A stretch of DNA of 64,000 nt from Variovorax sp. Root411. GTDB taxonomy: Bacteria; Pseudomonadota; Gammaproteobacteria; Burkholderiales; Burkholderiaceae_C. The position numbers and the translations under genes were made by a program. The notes under the pieces are model-generated. The model ran no database searches. It was not told the DNA's origin and saw only the letters and a list, made by a program, of their open reading frames with translations. The DNA is taken from assembly GCF_001425205.1 (NCBI RefSeq), contig NZ_LMDW01000020.1, positions 99,151-163,150 on the forward strand, written 5' to 3'. Positions 53,572 to 61,349 of this stretch are shown piece by piece; position 1 is the first letter of the stretch; each line of letters begins with the position of its first letter.

Positions 53572-54115
53572 CGCGGGCGGCCCTGAAGCCAAGGCAAACA
53601 CCAATGGCGATCACACCGGTGACTGCGAGCATCGCCGCGGTGTGAACGCCGACGGCCGCCAGCGCCAGCAGCAGCGAGCCCGACGCGGTGATCTCCCGGG
53701 CAGCCGGTGCGCCGCTCATGCACAGCGGGATCAGCGCCGGCACCAGCATCAATCCCGCGCCGTGCGCGGTGGACATCATGAAAGACCAGAGCGCCAGCCC
53801 GGCATTCCCGGCCGCTGCCCGCGCATGCCTTGCATTGCGGCGCCGCAGGTGATACACCGCGACGGCGACAAGAAGCCCGCCCGCCAGCGCCTGCAGCATC
53901 ACGCCGTCCATCGACAGGCCAAGTGCCACCGCGGCGGCGACGAGCGCGACCGATGCGGCGTGCCCGATGGCGATCGGCAGCAGGGCTCGCAGCGCCTGCC
54001 TCCGGTCGCGCGACCGCACGCCCCAGGCGGCGGCGAACATCCAGCCGGTGGTGGGATTCAGCCCGTGAAGGGCGCCGACTCCCGCGACCGCCAGCCATGG
54101 CCAGAGGCTTGCCAT
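53504..54115 (-). CDS. Hypothetical inner-membrane protein
   Basis: A 203-residue protein with about five hydrophobic helices: LWPWLAVAGVGALHGLNPTT, GHAASVALVAAAVALGLSM, VMLQALAGGLLVAVAVYHL, and a C-terminal HTAAMLAVTGVIAIGVCLGF. The HGLNP-x-x-GW element near the N-terminus is distinctive, resembling the first helix of small export-type membrane proteins, but I cannot name a substrate. Its last 68 nt overlap the 3' end of the LysR gene on the other strand, where its tail turns Pro/Ser-rich. Confidence 0.7.
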   Translation of the reverse strand: MASLWPWLAVAGVGALHGLNPTTGWMFAAAWGVRSRDRRQALRALLPIAIGHAASVALVAAAVALGLSMDGVMLQALAGGLLVAVAVYHLRRRNARHARAAAGNAGLALWSFMMSTAHGAGLMLVPALIPLCMSGAPAAREITASGSLLLALAAVGVHTAAMLAVTGVIAIGVCLGFRAARATSAPSAGGNPATPPPPCRSHP

Positions 54116-54149
54116 GATGTTGTCTCCACGCGCCCGGGCCGCTCGCGCT

Positions 54150-54926
54150 TCAGCTGTGCTCCGAGCAGCACGACCCGGCAGCCTTCGCGTCGGGCTGCGG
54201 TTCGTACAGATCGTGGTGGCGCACCCATTCCATCTTGTAGGGCACGTCGCGCTCGCCGCGGCCCTCCGGCACGAGGTCCATCAGGTTGTACGCGCCCATC
54301 ATCACTTCCACGCCGCGGCCGAAGGTCGAGTAGGTGTGGAACACCTCGCCTGCGTCGTCCTTGTAGAACACGCTGACGCCGGGCGCTTCCTCCTGAGGGA
54401 AGGGCTGCATGCCGTAGTTGTAGTAGACCTCGCCGCCGGCGCGGTCCTCGGGCGTGAAGCTGACGTGGAAGTCCCGGTTGAAGTCGCTGCTGTTCGACGA
54501 CACCCAGTTGAACCGCCAGCCCATGCGCTCGCGAAAGCGCGCGATCTCGGCCAGCGGTGCGCGCGAGATGGCGACCAGCGTGATGTCGCGGTGCGCCAGG
54601 TGCACGTTCATGCCGTCGGTGTGGTCCGCCATGAAGGAGCAGCTCTGGCAGCCTTGCTCCAAGCCTGGGCCGAACATGAAGTGCTGCACCAGCAACTGGC
54701 GCTGGCCTTCGAAAAGCTCGGCGAGCGTGCGCTTGCCGTTGGGCGTGTCGAAGACGTAGTTCTTCTCGACGTGCTCCCACGGCAGCGCGCGGCGCTCGCG
54801 GGCGATCTGGTCGCGCAGGTGCGTCAGCTCCTTCTCGCGCGCAAGCAATGCCTTGCGCTTGGTGAGCCATTTTTCGCTGGACACGACGGGATGGTTCGCG
54901 ATGCCCGGTTCGGTCGTGGTGATCAT
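54150..54926 (-). CDS. DUF899 thioredoxin-like protein
   Basis: A 258-residue DUF899-family protein with an N-terminal helical segment (SEKWLTKRKALLAREKELTH, then RRALPWEHVEKNYVFDTPNG) and a thioredoxin-like core: LVQHFMFGPGLEQGCQSCSF carries a Cys93-x2-Cys96 pair, followed by GWRFNWVSSNSSDFNRDFHV and VFHTYSTFGRGVE. It ends in a CCSEHS tail. The reaction is unknown; a redox role is suggested by the fold. It starts 1 nt after the stop of the beta-propeller gene. Confidence 0.9.
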   Translation of the reverse strand: MITTTEPGIANHPVVSSEKWLTKRKALLAREKELTHLRDQIARERRALPWEHVEKNYVFDTPNGKRTLAELFEGQRQLLVQHFMFGPGLEQGCQSCSFMADHTDGMNVHLAHRDITLVAISRAPLAEIARFRERMGWRFNWVSSNSSDFNRDFHVSFTPEDRAGGEVYYNYGMQPFPQEEAPGVSVFYKDDAGEVFHTYSTFGRGVEVMMGAYNLMDLVPEGRGERDVPYKMEWVRHHDLYEPQPDAKAAGSCCSEHS

Positions 54927-54927
54927 G

Positions 54928-55608
54928 TCAGTGCTCCGTGGGGTTGTGTGGACGGCGCACGGCGCGGACCTTTCCACTCTTGCCGCCGCCGGCATAGAAG
55001 AGGTCGGCCCCATCGGACTCGAGCCCGCTGACGCCGGCGCCGCGCGGCATCTCCAGCCGCTCGAGCACCGCGCCACTTTGCGGGTCGATCCGGCGGATGT
55101 CGCTTTCTTCCGCCTCCCAGGTGCCGTGCCACAGTTCGCCGTCGACCCAGGTCACGCCGGTGACGAAGCGGTTCGATTCGATGGTGCGCACGACCGCGCC
55201 GGTTTCGGGGTCGACCTGGTGGATCTTGCGGTCGCGGTATTGCCCCACCCACAGGCTGCCCTCGGCCCAGGTGAGCCCCGAGTCGTAGCCGTGGCCGGGC
55301 GTGGGAATCGACGCCAACACCTTGCCGGTGGCGGGGTCGATCTTGTCGATGCGCGACTCGGCGATCTGGTAGAGGTATGTGCCGTCGAAGGCGGTGCCGG
55401 CGTCGCAGGCGACGTCGAGCGTGCGCGTGGTCGCGCCAGTGGCGGGGTCGAAGGCCACCAGTTTGGCGCCGGTGGCGGCCCAGACGTACCGACCGTCGTG
55501 GGTCACGCCGGCGACGTCGTTGGAATCGGTGAAGGGGCCGTACTCGCGCACGATCTCGGCCGGCCGCACCGTGGCCTGGGTTGTGTCCTTGCTCTTCCTG
55601 CTGGTCAT
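54928..55608 (-). CDS. Beta-propeller protein (YVTN/SMP-30-like repeats)
   Basis: A 226-residue protein made of repeated blades: VTHDGRYVWAATGAKLVAFD, PATGATTRTLD, IDKIDPATGKVLASIPTP, WAEGSLWVGQYRDRKIHQVD, PETGAVVRTIES, WVDGELWHGTWEAEESDIRR, IDPQSGAVLERLEMP. No signal peptide is visible. The enzymatic role is unknown; PQQ-like or glutamine-cyclotransferase-like blades are similar. The start ATG 55608 follows AGGAGCC. It is translationally close to the DUF899 gene (1-nt gap). Confidence 0.82.
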   Translation of the reverse strand: MTSRKSKDTTQATVRPAEIVREYGPFTDSNDVAGVTHDGRYVWAATGAKLVAFDPATGATTRTLDVACDAGTAFDGTYLYQIAESRIDKIDPATGKVLASIPTPGHGYDSGLTWAEGSLWVGQYRDRKIHQVDPETGAVVRTIESNRFVTGVTWVDGELWHGTWEAEESDIRRIDPQSGAVLERLEMPRGAGVSGLESDGADLFYAGGGKSGKVRAVRRPHNPTEH

Positions 55609-55651
55609 TGTTGGCTCCTGTAGCGCCGTGGATCGGCGCCTGGAGACAACT

Positions 55652-56872
55652 CTATTCAAACGGCAGCGCAGCGGGGAGTAACAAGATCGTCGTGAATCCC
55701 GCCAGCGGCGGCGACAGCCAGCGGCGCGCCCGCGTCTGGCCGATGGAGCGCACCCGTCCTTCGGCCTCCAGCTCGGCGAGGGCGCGCTGCACCGTGCGCT
55801 GGCTGGCCCCGAGCGCCAGCGCCAGTGCCGAGGTCGACCACGCCGCACCGTCGGACAGCAGCGCCACCAGCGAGGCCTGGTCTCCGTCGATGGGCGGTGC
55901 CAGCAGCGCGACCGCGCGCTCGCCATGCGGCTTGAGCACGAAGCCGCGCGGCGTGGCCTCGATGCTCGCCAGCGTGGTGACGAGCGCGCGCAGGCGGCCG
56001 ATCTCGACCCGCAGCCGCGCGCGATGCGTTTCGTCGGGCCGGTGGGTGCGAAACGCGGATGCGATCAAGGCTTCGCGGTCGACGTCCGCGGGCCATGCTT
56101 CTGCCAGCGCGCGCGCCAGCGTGAACAGAATCGGCCGACGGGCCAGCGGCAGCCATGCGTCGCCAGCGCCCAGGCCTCGGCGACAGGCGTCGACCACCAG
56201 CGCGTTCGAGGCGAGGAGGGCGGCCACTTCGTCGAGGCGCAGCGCCTGCTCCCCACCCGCGAAGAGGCGCCGCGCGGCGGGTCGCTCGAAGGCCGCACGC
56301 GCTTCCGCCACCTCGGCCAGCAGTGCGGGCACGCGCGCGCGGCCGGCCGCTTCGTGCGCGCGGGCGAGTGCGGCCTGGGCCGGGCCGATGCGCAGCGAGC
56401 GCAGCGCCAGTTCGGCCGAGCTGAGTTCGGCCACCGCCACCAGCGCTGGCGGCAGGCCGCGCACATCGAGGTGCATCAGTGCGGCGGCGGCTTCGTCGAG
56501 GCGGCCGAGCAGCAGGAGCCGGCGTGCCGCGATCAGCCGCGCCTGCAATGCATTGGCGCGATCGTCGTGCGCCTCCAGCGTGGCCGCCGCCGCCGTCAGC
56601 GGGCGTGGGGAGCCGCCGAGGTCGCGCATGGCCAGCGCGACTTCGGCCTCGGCGACGATGCATCGCGCGCGCGACAGCTCTTCATGGGCACCGAAGTCGC
56701 GCGCGGCGCGCCGCAGCAACTCGCGCGCGCGAGGGTGTTCCCCGAGCTGCGCCATGGCGATGCCGCGCAGGGCCAGCGCCGGCGGATCGTCGCGCAGGGC
56801 GACCCGCTTGAGGGCGCCGAGTGCATCGCCGGCGGCAAGGGCGCGGGCGGAGGCGGCGATGAGGGAGTCCAT
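55652..56872 (-). CDS. TPR-like helical protein with C-terminal winged-helix (transcriptional regulator)
   Basis: A 406-residue protein. Residues 1-200 are Ala/Leu-rich helical repeats of TPR type (ALRGIAMAQLGEHPRARELL, NALQARLIAARRLLLLGRLD). Residues 260-330 resemble a SARP-type DNA-binding winged helix (REALIASAFRTHRPDETHRA, RLRVEIGRLRALV), and residues 340-390 form a GntR/MarR-like HTH (ALALALGASQRTVQRALAEL). It starts the 55652-54150 gene group 43 nt upstream of the beta-propeller gene, and probably controls that group. No phosphoacceptor is visible. Confidence 0.75.
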   Translation of the reverse strand: MDSLIAASARALAAGDALGALKRVALRDDPPALALRGIAMAQLGEHPRARELLRRAARDFGAHEELSRARCIVAEAEVALAMRDLGGSPRPLTAAAATLEAHDDRANALQARLIAARRLLLLGRLDEAAAALMHLDVRGLPPALVAVAELSSAELALRSLRIGPAQAALARAHEAAGRARVPALLAEVAEARAAFERPAARRLFAGGEQALRLDEVAALLASNALVVDACRRGLGAGDAWLPLARRPILFTLARALAEAWPADVDREALIASAFRTHRPDETHRARLRVEIGRLRALVTTLASIEATPRGFVLKPHGERAVALLAPPIDGDQASLVALLSDGAAWSTSALALALGASQRTVQRALAELEAEGRVRSIGQTRARRWLSPPLAGFTTILLLPAALPFE

Positions 56873-56993
56873 GGCGACAGGTTACCTTGAGGGGGAGTCC
56901 GCAGGACGGCGCCGTTGACGAGGCCGGCGGGCGCGGCCACCATGGCGGATCGTCGCGGGTGGCCCCACCAGGCGGCGGACTCAAGGAGATCCC

Positions 56994-57806
56994 ATGGCTG
57001 AGAGCGACAAGGTGTTCGCGGGTTCGATCCCGAAGTTCTACGACACGCTGATGGTCCCCATGATCTTCGAGGCCTATGCCGCCGACATGGCGCAGCGTGT
57101 CGCTGCCTCCTCGCCCGGCTCGGTGCTTGAAACGGCCGCCGGCAGCGGCGTGGTCACGCGTGCGCTTGCGCCACAACTGCGCGCCGACGCACGCTACGTG
57201 GTGACCGACCTCAACCAGCCCATGCTCGACTATGCCGCCGCGCGCCAGGGGCCCGACGGCCGCATCGAATGGCGGCAGGCGGATGCGCTCGGCCTGCCGT
57301 TCGAAGATGCCTCGTTCGATGTCGTTTGCTGCCAGTTCGGCGCGATGTTCTTCCCCAGCCGGGTCGCCGGCTACGCCGAGGCGCGTCGCGTGCTGAGGCC
57401 AGGCGGGCGCTTCGTCTTCAGTGTCTGGGACCGCATCGAAGAGAACGCCTTTGCCGACGACGTCACCAACGCCGTTGCCGCGATGTTTCCGAACGACCCT
57501 CCGCGATTCCTTGCCCGCACGCCGCACGGCTATCACGATGTCGCACTGATACGCGAGGATGTGAGCCGCGCAGGGTTTACCGACATCGAGATCGAGACGC
57601 GCGAGGAGGTGAGTCGCGCGCCCTCGGCACGCGAGGTCGCCACCGCCTATTGCCAGGGAACGCCGCTGCGCAACGAAATCGAGGCGCGCGACGCCAGCTT
57701 GCTTCAGCTCGCGACGGACCGCGCCACTCAGGCGATCGCCAGCCGCCATGGCGAAGGCCCGGTGGCCGGCAAGATACAGGCGCACGTGATCGTTGCGAAG
57801 GGATAG
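56994..57806 (+). CDS. Class I SAM-dependent methyltransferase
   Basis: A 270-residue methyltransferase of the UbiE/type-11 group: SAM motif I is SVLETAAGSGVVTRALAP (about 41-58), the acidic loop VVTDLNQPMLDYA, motif II FDVVCCQFGAMFFP and motif III LRPGGRFVFSVWD. The start ATG 56994 follows AAGGAGATCCC, a strong site. It is divergent from the TPR/winged-helix regulator. The substrate is unknown. Confidence 0.92.
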   Translation: MAESDKVFAGSIPKFYDTLMVPMIFEAYAADMAQRVAASSPGSVLETAAGSGVVTRALAPQLRADARYVVTDLNQPMLDYAAARQGPDGRIEWRQADALGLPFEDASFDVVCCQFGAMFFPSRVAGYAEARRVLRPGGRFVFSVWDRIEENAFADDVTNAVAAMFPNDPPRFLARTPHGYHDVALIREDVSRAGFTDIEIETREEVSRAPSAREVATAYCQGTPLRNEIEARDASLLQLATDRATQAIASRHGEGPVAGKIQAHVIVAKG

Positions 57807-57814
57807 CGGAGGTC

Positions 57815-57839
57815 CGGGCGCAAGGCTGTTGCAAGCCCG
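57815..57839. terminator. Hairpin between convergent methyltransferase and SDR genes
   Basis: CGGGCGCAA (57815-57823) pairs with TTGC (57829-57832) and GCCCG (57835-57839), with an AA bulge, around a 5-nt loop. It lies in the 38-nt gap between two convergent stop codons and may terminate both transcripts. Confidence 0.4.
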
Positions 57840-57844
57840 AGCGG

Positions 57845-58630
57845 TCAGCCGTTCATGATGCGCGCAAAGATGGCCTGGTGCAGCCATCTCGGTGTTGCCC
57901 AGACCATGGCTGCGGCAGCCTTGTTGTTGAAGCCTGGAACAACACTCATGCGGCCCGCATGCAGCGCACGAATCCCCGCCCGCACGACCGGTTCCGGCTT
58001 CATCATCAGAAGCTTCAGCGCAAACGTGATCTTCTGCTTGGCGGCCTGTGCGAATCCGGTGTCCGACATGCCCGGGCACAGCGAAGTCACGGTCACCCCG
58101 TCACGCTTGAACTCGCGGTGCAACGCATCGCCAAGGCGCAGCACGTAGGCCTTGGCCGCGCCGTACACCGCCATGTTCTCCACGCCGTAATACGCCAGCA
58201 GGCTGGCGACGAGCAGTATCTTTCCACGGCCTCGCCCGCGCATGTCCTGGCCGAAGAGCCTGGTCATGGCGGTAAGGCTCGCGATGTCGAGCTGCACCAT
58301 GTCCAGCGCGCCATCCATCGGCGTATCGAGGAACGGCCCCTGCAGGCCGTGGCCGGCGTTGTTGATCAGGATATCGACTGCGATTGCGCGATCGCGAAGG
58401 CGCGCGTGCAACCCGGTGACTGCGGCCACGTCCGACAGGTTGACCTGCTCCACCACGACTTTGACGCCGTATTTCCGGTGCAGCGACTCGGCCAATGCCT
58501 GGAGCCGGTCGAGCCGGCGTGCAACCAGAACCAGCGGGTGTCCCTTTGCCGCATATTGCCTTGCGAACTCTTCGCCAAAACCGCTGGAGGCGCCGGTGAT
58601 GAGAACCCATGAGTCGTCGTTGGTAGCCAT
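57845..58630 (-). CDS. SDR-family NAD(P)-dependent oxidoreductase
   Basis: A 261-residue classical SDR of the DltE/YdfG-like group: WVLITGASSGFGEEFARQYA (cofactor), VLVARRLDRLQALAESLHRK, DILINNAGHGLQGPFLD, and catalytic YGAAKAYV with Ser in LLVASLLAYYG. The substrate is unknown. It is divergent from the TetR gene at 58741; the two share a 110-nt promoter region with two identical palindromic operators (58701-58736), so it is very likely the repressor's target. Confidence 0.93.
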   Translation of the reverse strand: MATNDDSWVLITGASSGFGEEFARQYAAKGHPLVLVARRLDRLQALAESLHRKYGVKVVVEQVNLSDVAAVTGLHARLRDRAIAVDILINNAGHGLQGPFLDTPMDGALDMVQLDIASLTAMTRLFGQDMRGRGRGKILLVASLLAYYGVENMAVYGAAKAYVLRLGDALHREFKRDGVTVTSLCPGMSDTGFAQAAKQKITFALKLLMMKPEPVVRAGIRALHAGRMSVVPGFNNKAAAAMVWATPRWLHQAIFARIMNG

Positions 58631-58700
58631 GATGTTTGCCTTTTGAAATCACAGTGAAGCTGATGCGATGGTCGGCATCGTTGCTTTCTGGCAAGATTGG

Positions 58701-58713
58701 AGACCAATGGTCT
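58701..58713. promoter_or_regulatory. TetR-type operator, copy 1
   Basis: AGACCAATGGTCT is a perfect inverted repeat (6-1-6). It sits between the SDR and TetR genes, and an identical copy lies 23 bp further on. Confidence 0.7.
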
Positions 58714-58723
58714 TCAATATAAC

Positions 58724-58736
58724 AGACCAATGGTCT
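58724..58736. promoter_or_regulatory. TetR-type operator, copy 2
   Basis: A second exact AGACCAATGGTCT, ending 4 nt before the first ATG of the TetR gene. Between the two copies lies TATAAC (58718-58723), a -10-like element for tetR. Its reverse complement region contains TATATT facing the SDR gene. Confidence 0.7.
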
Positions 58737-58740
58737 TTTG

Positions 58741-59433
58741 ATGAAGGTATTGCTGAATCACCCCATGAACTCACCGACCTCCTACGTGCGCGCTCGCTCT
58801 GCCGAGCAGAAGGAAGAGCGCCGCCGTCACCTGCTGGCCACCGCCCGGGAGATGCTGCGCCAGAGCCCCACCGTCCTCGATCTGGGGATCAACGAACTCG
58901 CGCGCCAGGCGCAGATGACCAAATCGAACGTCTACCGGTACTTCGAAAGCAGCGAGGCGGTGCTGATGGATGTGCTCGTCGAGGAATTCGTGGGGTGGCA
59001 TGCCGAACTCGGCGTGGAACTGGCTCGTGGCGGCAAGAGGAGTTCGACCATCGAACACATCGCCCGCGCCTTCTCCTCATCCATTGCCGCTCGGCCGCTG
59101 CTCTGCCGGCTGACCAGCATCCTGCCGTCGATCCTCGAGCGCAACGTATCGTTCGAACGCATGGTCGAATTCAAGCGCAACCTGCTCGCAGTGCGGCAAC
59201 AGACGGCGCAGGATTTTCATGCCCGCCTGCCCACCGTGCCGGTGCAGGCCTTCGAACGTCTGGTCCGGCACGCGCTGCCGCTGATCATCGGGCTATGGCC
59301 CCTGAGCAACCCGGCGGAGGTTTCGGCGCAGGTGATCGAGCAACCCGGCCTCGAGAGCCTGCGCTACGACTTCGGGCAAGACCTCGAACACGCATTGCTG
59401 GTATTGATGCGGGGATTGGCCACTAAGGCATAG
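58741..59433 (+). CDS. TetR-family transcriptional repressor
   Basis: A 230-residue regulator: the N-terminal HTH (about 30-76) contains LLATAREMLRQSP, INELARQAQMTKSNVYRYFE (recognition helix and the YRYF signature), followed by a helical ligand-binding half. ATG 58741 is the first ATG; ATG 58765 is an alternative and would leave more room after the operator. It should repress itself and the divergent SDR through the twin palindromes. The inducer is unknown. Confidence 0.9.
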   Translation: MKVLLNHPMNSPTSYVRARSAEQKEERRRHLLATAREMLRQSPTVLDLGINELARQAQMTKSNVYRYFESSEAVLMDVLVEEFVGWHAELGVELARGGKRSSTIEHIARAFSSSIAARPLLCRLTSILPSILERNVSFERMVEFKRNLLAVRQQTAQDFHARLPTVPVQAFERLVRHALPLIIGLWPLSNPAEVSAQVIEQPGLESLRYDFGQDLEHALLVLMRGLATKA

Positions 59434-59549
59434 CCCGGCGCGCTGCGGGAATCCACCAAGGCCGTGCGCCCGCCAGTGCGGCGCATACTGGCGGCAGAGC
59501 CGCACGCCGGCCCCTCCGGGGTCCAGGGAGGCTTGCCAGGAGACACGCA

Positions 59550-61349
59550 TTGCAGCGCACCAACATTGCAGATCCGGCCTACTTCCACAAGGTCGTCGAT
59601 TGCCAGTACGCCTGTCCGGCGCACACCCCCGTCCCTGAATACATCCGCATGGTCGCGCAGCGCCGCTACGGCGACGCCTACATGATCAACTGGGTCTCCA
59701 ACGTCTTTCCCGGCATCCTGGGGCGCACCTGCGACCGGCCCTGCGAACCGGCTTGCCGGCGCGGGCGGGTGGAAGAAGGCAACACGAAGGCGCCCGAGCC
59801 GGTGGCGATCTGCCGGCTCAAGCGCGTGGCGGCCGACATGAAAGACGACGTGCGCGCGCGCATGCCGAAGCCCGGACCGAAGAACGGCAAGCGCGTCGCC
59901 TGCGTCGGTGCGGGGCCGGCCTCGCTCACCGTGGCGCGCGACCTTGCGCCGTTGGGCTACGAAGTGACGGTGTTCGACGGCGAGGCCAAGGCCGGTGGTT
60001 TCATCCGCACGCAAATTCCGCGCTTTCGCCTGCCGGAGTCGGTGATCGATGAAGAGACGGGCTACATCCTCGACCTGGGCGTCGACTTCCGCAGCGGCGA
60101 GCGCATCGATTCGATGAAGGCATTGCTGGCGCAGGGGTGGGACGCGATCTTCGTCGGCTGCGGCGCACCGCGCGGGCGCGACCTGGACGTTCCCGGACGC
60201 CGGGAGGCAGCGGCCGGCATCCACATCGGCATCGACTGGCTGAACTCCGTGTCCTTCGGCCACGTCAGCAGCATCGGCCGGCGCGTGATCGTGCTGGGCG
60301 GCGGCAACACCGCGATGGACTGCTGCCGGTCGGCGCGCCGCCTGGGCGGGACCGACGTGAAGGTCATCGTGCGCAGCGGCTTCGACGAAATGAAGGCCTC
60401 GCCCTGGGAGAAGGAAGATGCCCAGCACGAAGGCATTCCGATCATCGACTTCCATGTGCCCAAGGCCTTCGTGCACGAGGAGGGCAGGCTGCTGGGCATG
60501 CGTTTCGAAATCGTCCGGGCCGAATACGACGGCCAGGGCCGCCGCACGCTGGTGCCGACGGGCGCGCCGGACGCGTACTTCGAATGCGACGAGGTGCTGG
60601 TCGCGGTGGGCCAGGAAAACGCCTTTCCGTGGATCGAGCGCGACAGCGGCATCGGCTTCGACAAGTCGGGCCTGCCGGTGCTCGAGAAGAGCAGCTTCCA
60701 GTCGACGGTGCCCCACGTGTTCTTCGGTGGCGATGCGGCCTTGGGGCCCAGGAACATCATCACGGCCGTGGCCCACGGGCATGAGGCGGCAGTGTCGATC
60801 GACAAGCTGCTGCGCGCCGAACCGGTCTATGTCCGGCCCGCGCCCATGACCAACCTGGTGTCGCAGAAGATGGGCATCCACGAGTGGAGCTACGGCAACG
60901 ACACCTCCAACGACCTGCGCTACAAGGTGCCGTGGGCCAAGGCCGAGACGGCGCTGGCCAGCATCCGCGTGGAGGTCGAGCTTGGCTTCGACGCCGCCAC
61001 CGCCTTCAAGGAGGCCGAGCGCTGCCTGAACTGCGATGTGCAGACCGTGTTCACCGAGACCGCCTGCATCGAATGCGATGCCTGCGTGGACATCTGCCCG
61101 ATGGACTGCATCAACTTCATCGACAACGGCGACGAAGCCGAACTGCGGCCCCGGCTCAAGGCGCCGGCGCTGAACCTGGCGCAAGACCTGTACGTCTCCG
61201 GCGGGCTCAAGACGGGCCGCGTGATGGTCAAGGACGAAGACGTCTGCCTGCACTGCGGCCTGTGCGCCGAGCGCTGTCCCACCGGCGCGTGGGACATGCA
61301 GAAGTTTCTGCTGAAGATGACGCCGGCAGGGCAGGGGGTCACCGCATGA
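59550..61349 (+). CDS. FAD/NAD(P)-binding oxidoreductase with 2[4Fe-4S] domain (Kor-associated)
   Basis: A 599-residue protein. The GltD-like N-terminus has Fe-S cysteines (DCQYACPAHTPVPEYI and RTCDRPCEPACRRG). An FAD site is CVGAGPASLTVARDL, an NAD(P) site VLGGGNTAMDCCRSARRL, and the C-terminus holds two ferredoxin motifs, CIECDACVDICP and CLHCGLCAERCP. It should pass electrons between ferredoxin-type centres and NAD(P). It is followed by the alpha subunit gene with a 4-nt overlap. The start TTG 59550 follows CCAGGAGACACGCA. The layout resembles the third subunit of 2-oxoglutarate:NADP oxidoreductases in denitrifying aromatic degraders (from memory). Confidence 0.9.
   Translation: MQRTNIADPAYFHKVVDCQYACPAHTPVPEYIRMVAQRRYGDAYMINWVSNVFPGILGRTCDRPCEPACRRGRVEEGNTKAPEPVAICRLKRVAADMKDDVRARMPKPGPKNGKRVACVGAGPASLTVARDLAPLGYEVTVFDGEAKAGGFIRTQIPRFRLPESVIDEETGYILDLGVDFRSGERIDSMKALLAQGWDAIFVGCGAPRGRDLDVPGRREAAAGIHIGIDWLNSVSFGHVSSIGRRVIVLGGGNTAMDCCRSARRLGGTDVKVIVRSGFDEMKASPWEKEDAQHEGIPIIDFHVPKAFVHEEGRLLGMRFEIVRAEYDGQGRRTLVPTGAPDAYFECDEVLVAVGQENAFPWIERDSGIGFDKSGLPVLEKSSFQSTVPHVFFGGDAALGPRNIITAVAHGHEAAVSIDKLLRAEPVYVRPAPMTNLVSQKMGIHEWSYGNDTSNDLRYKVPWAKAETALASIRVEVELGFDAATAFKEAERCLNCDVQTVFTETACIECDACVDICPMDCINFIDNGDEAELRPRLKAPALNLAQDLYVSGGLKTGRVMVKDEDVCLHCGLCAERCPTGAWDMQKFLLKMTPAGQGVTA

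Noticed and set aside
54928..55926. Beta-propeller gene extended upstream into the regulator gene
   Set aside because: The extra residues are Arg-rich shadow of the regulator. AGGAGCC before ATG 55608 gives a good start.
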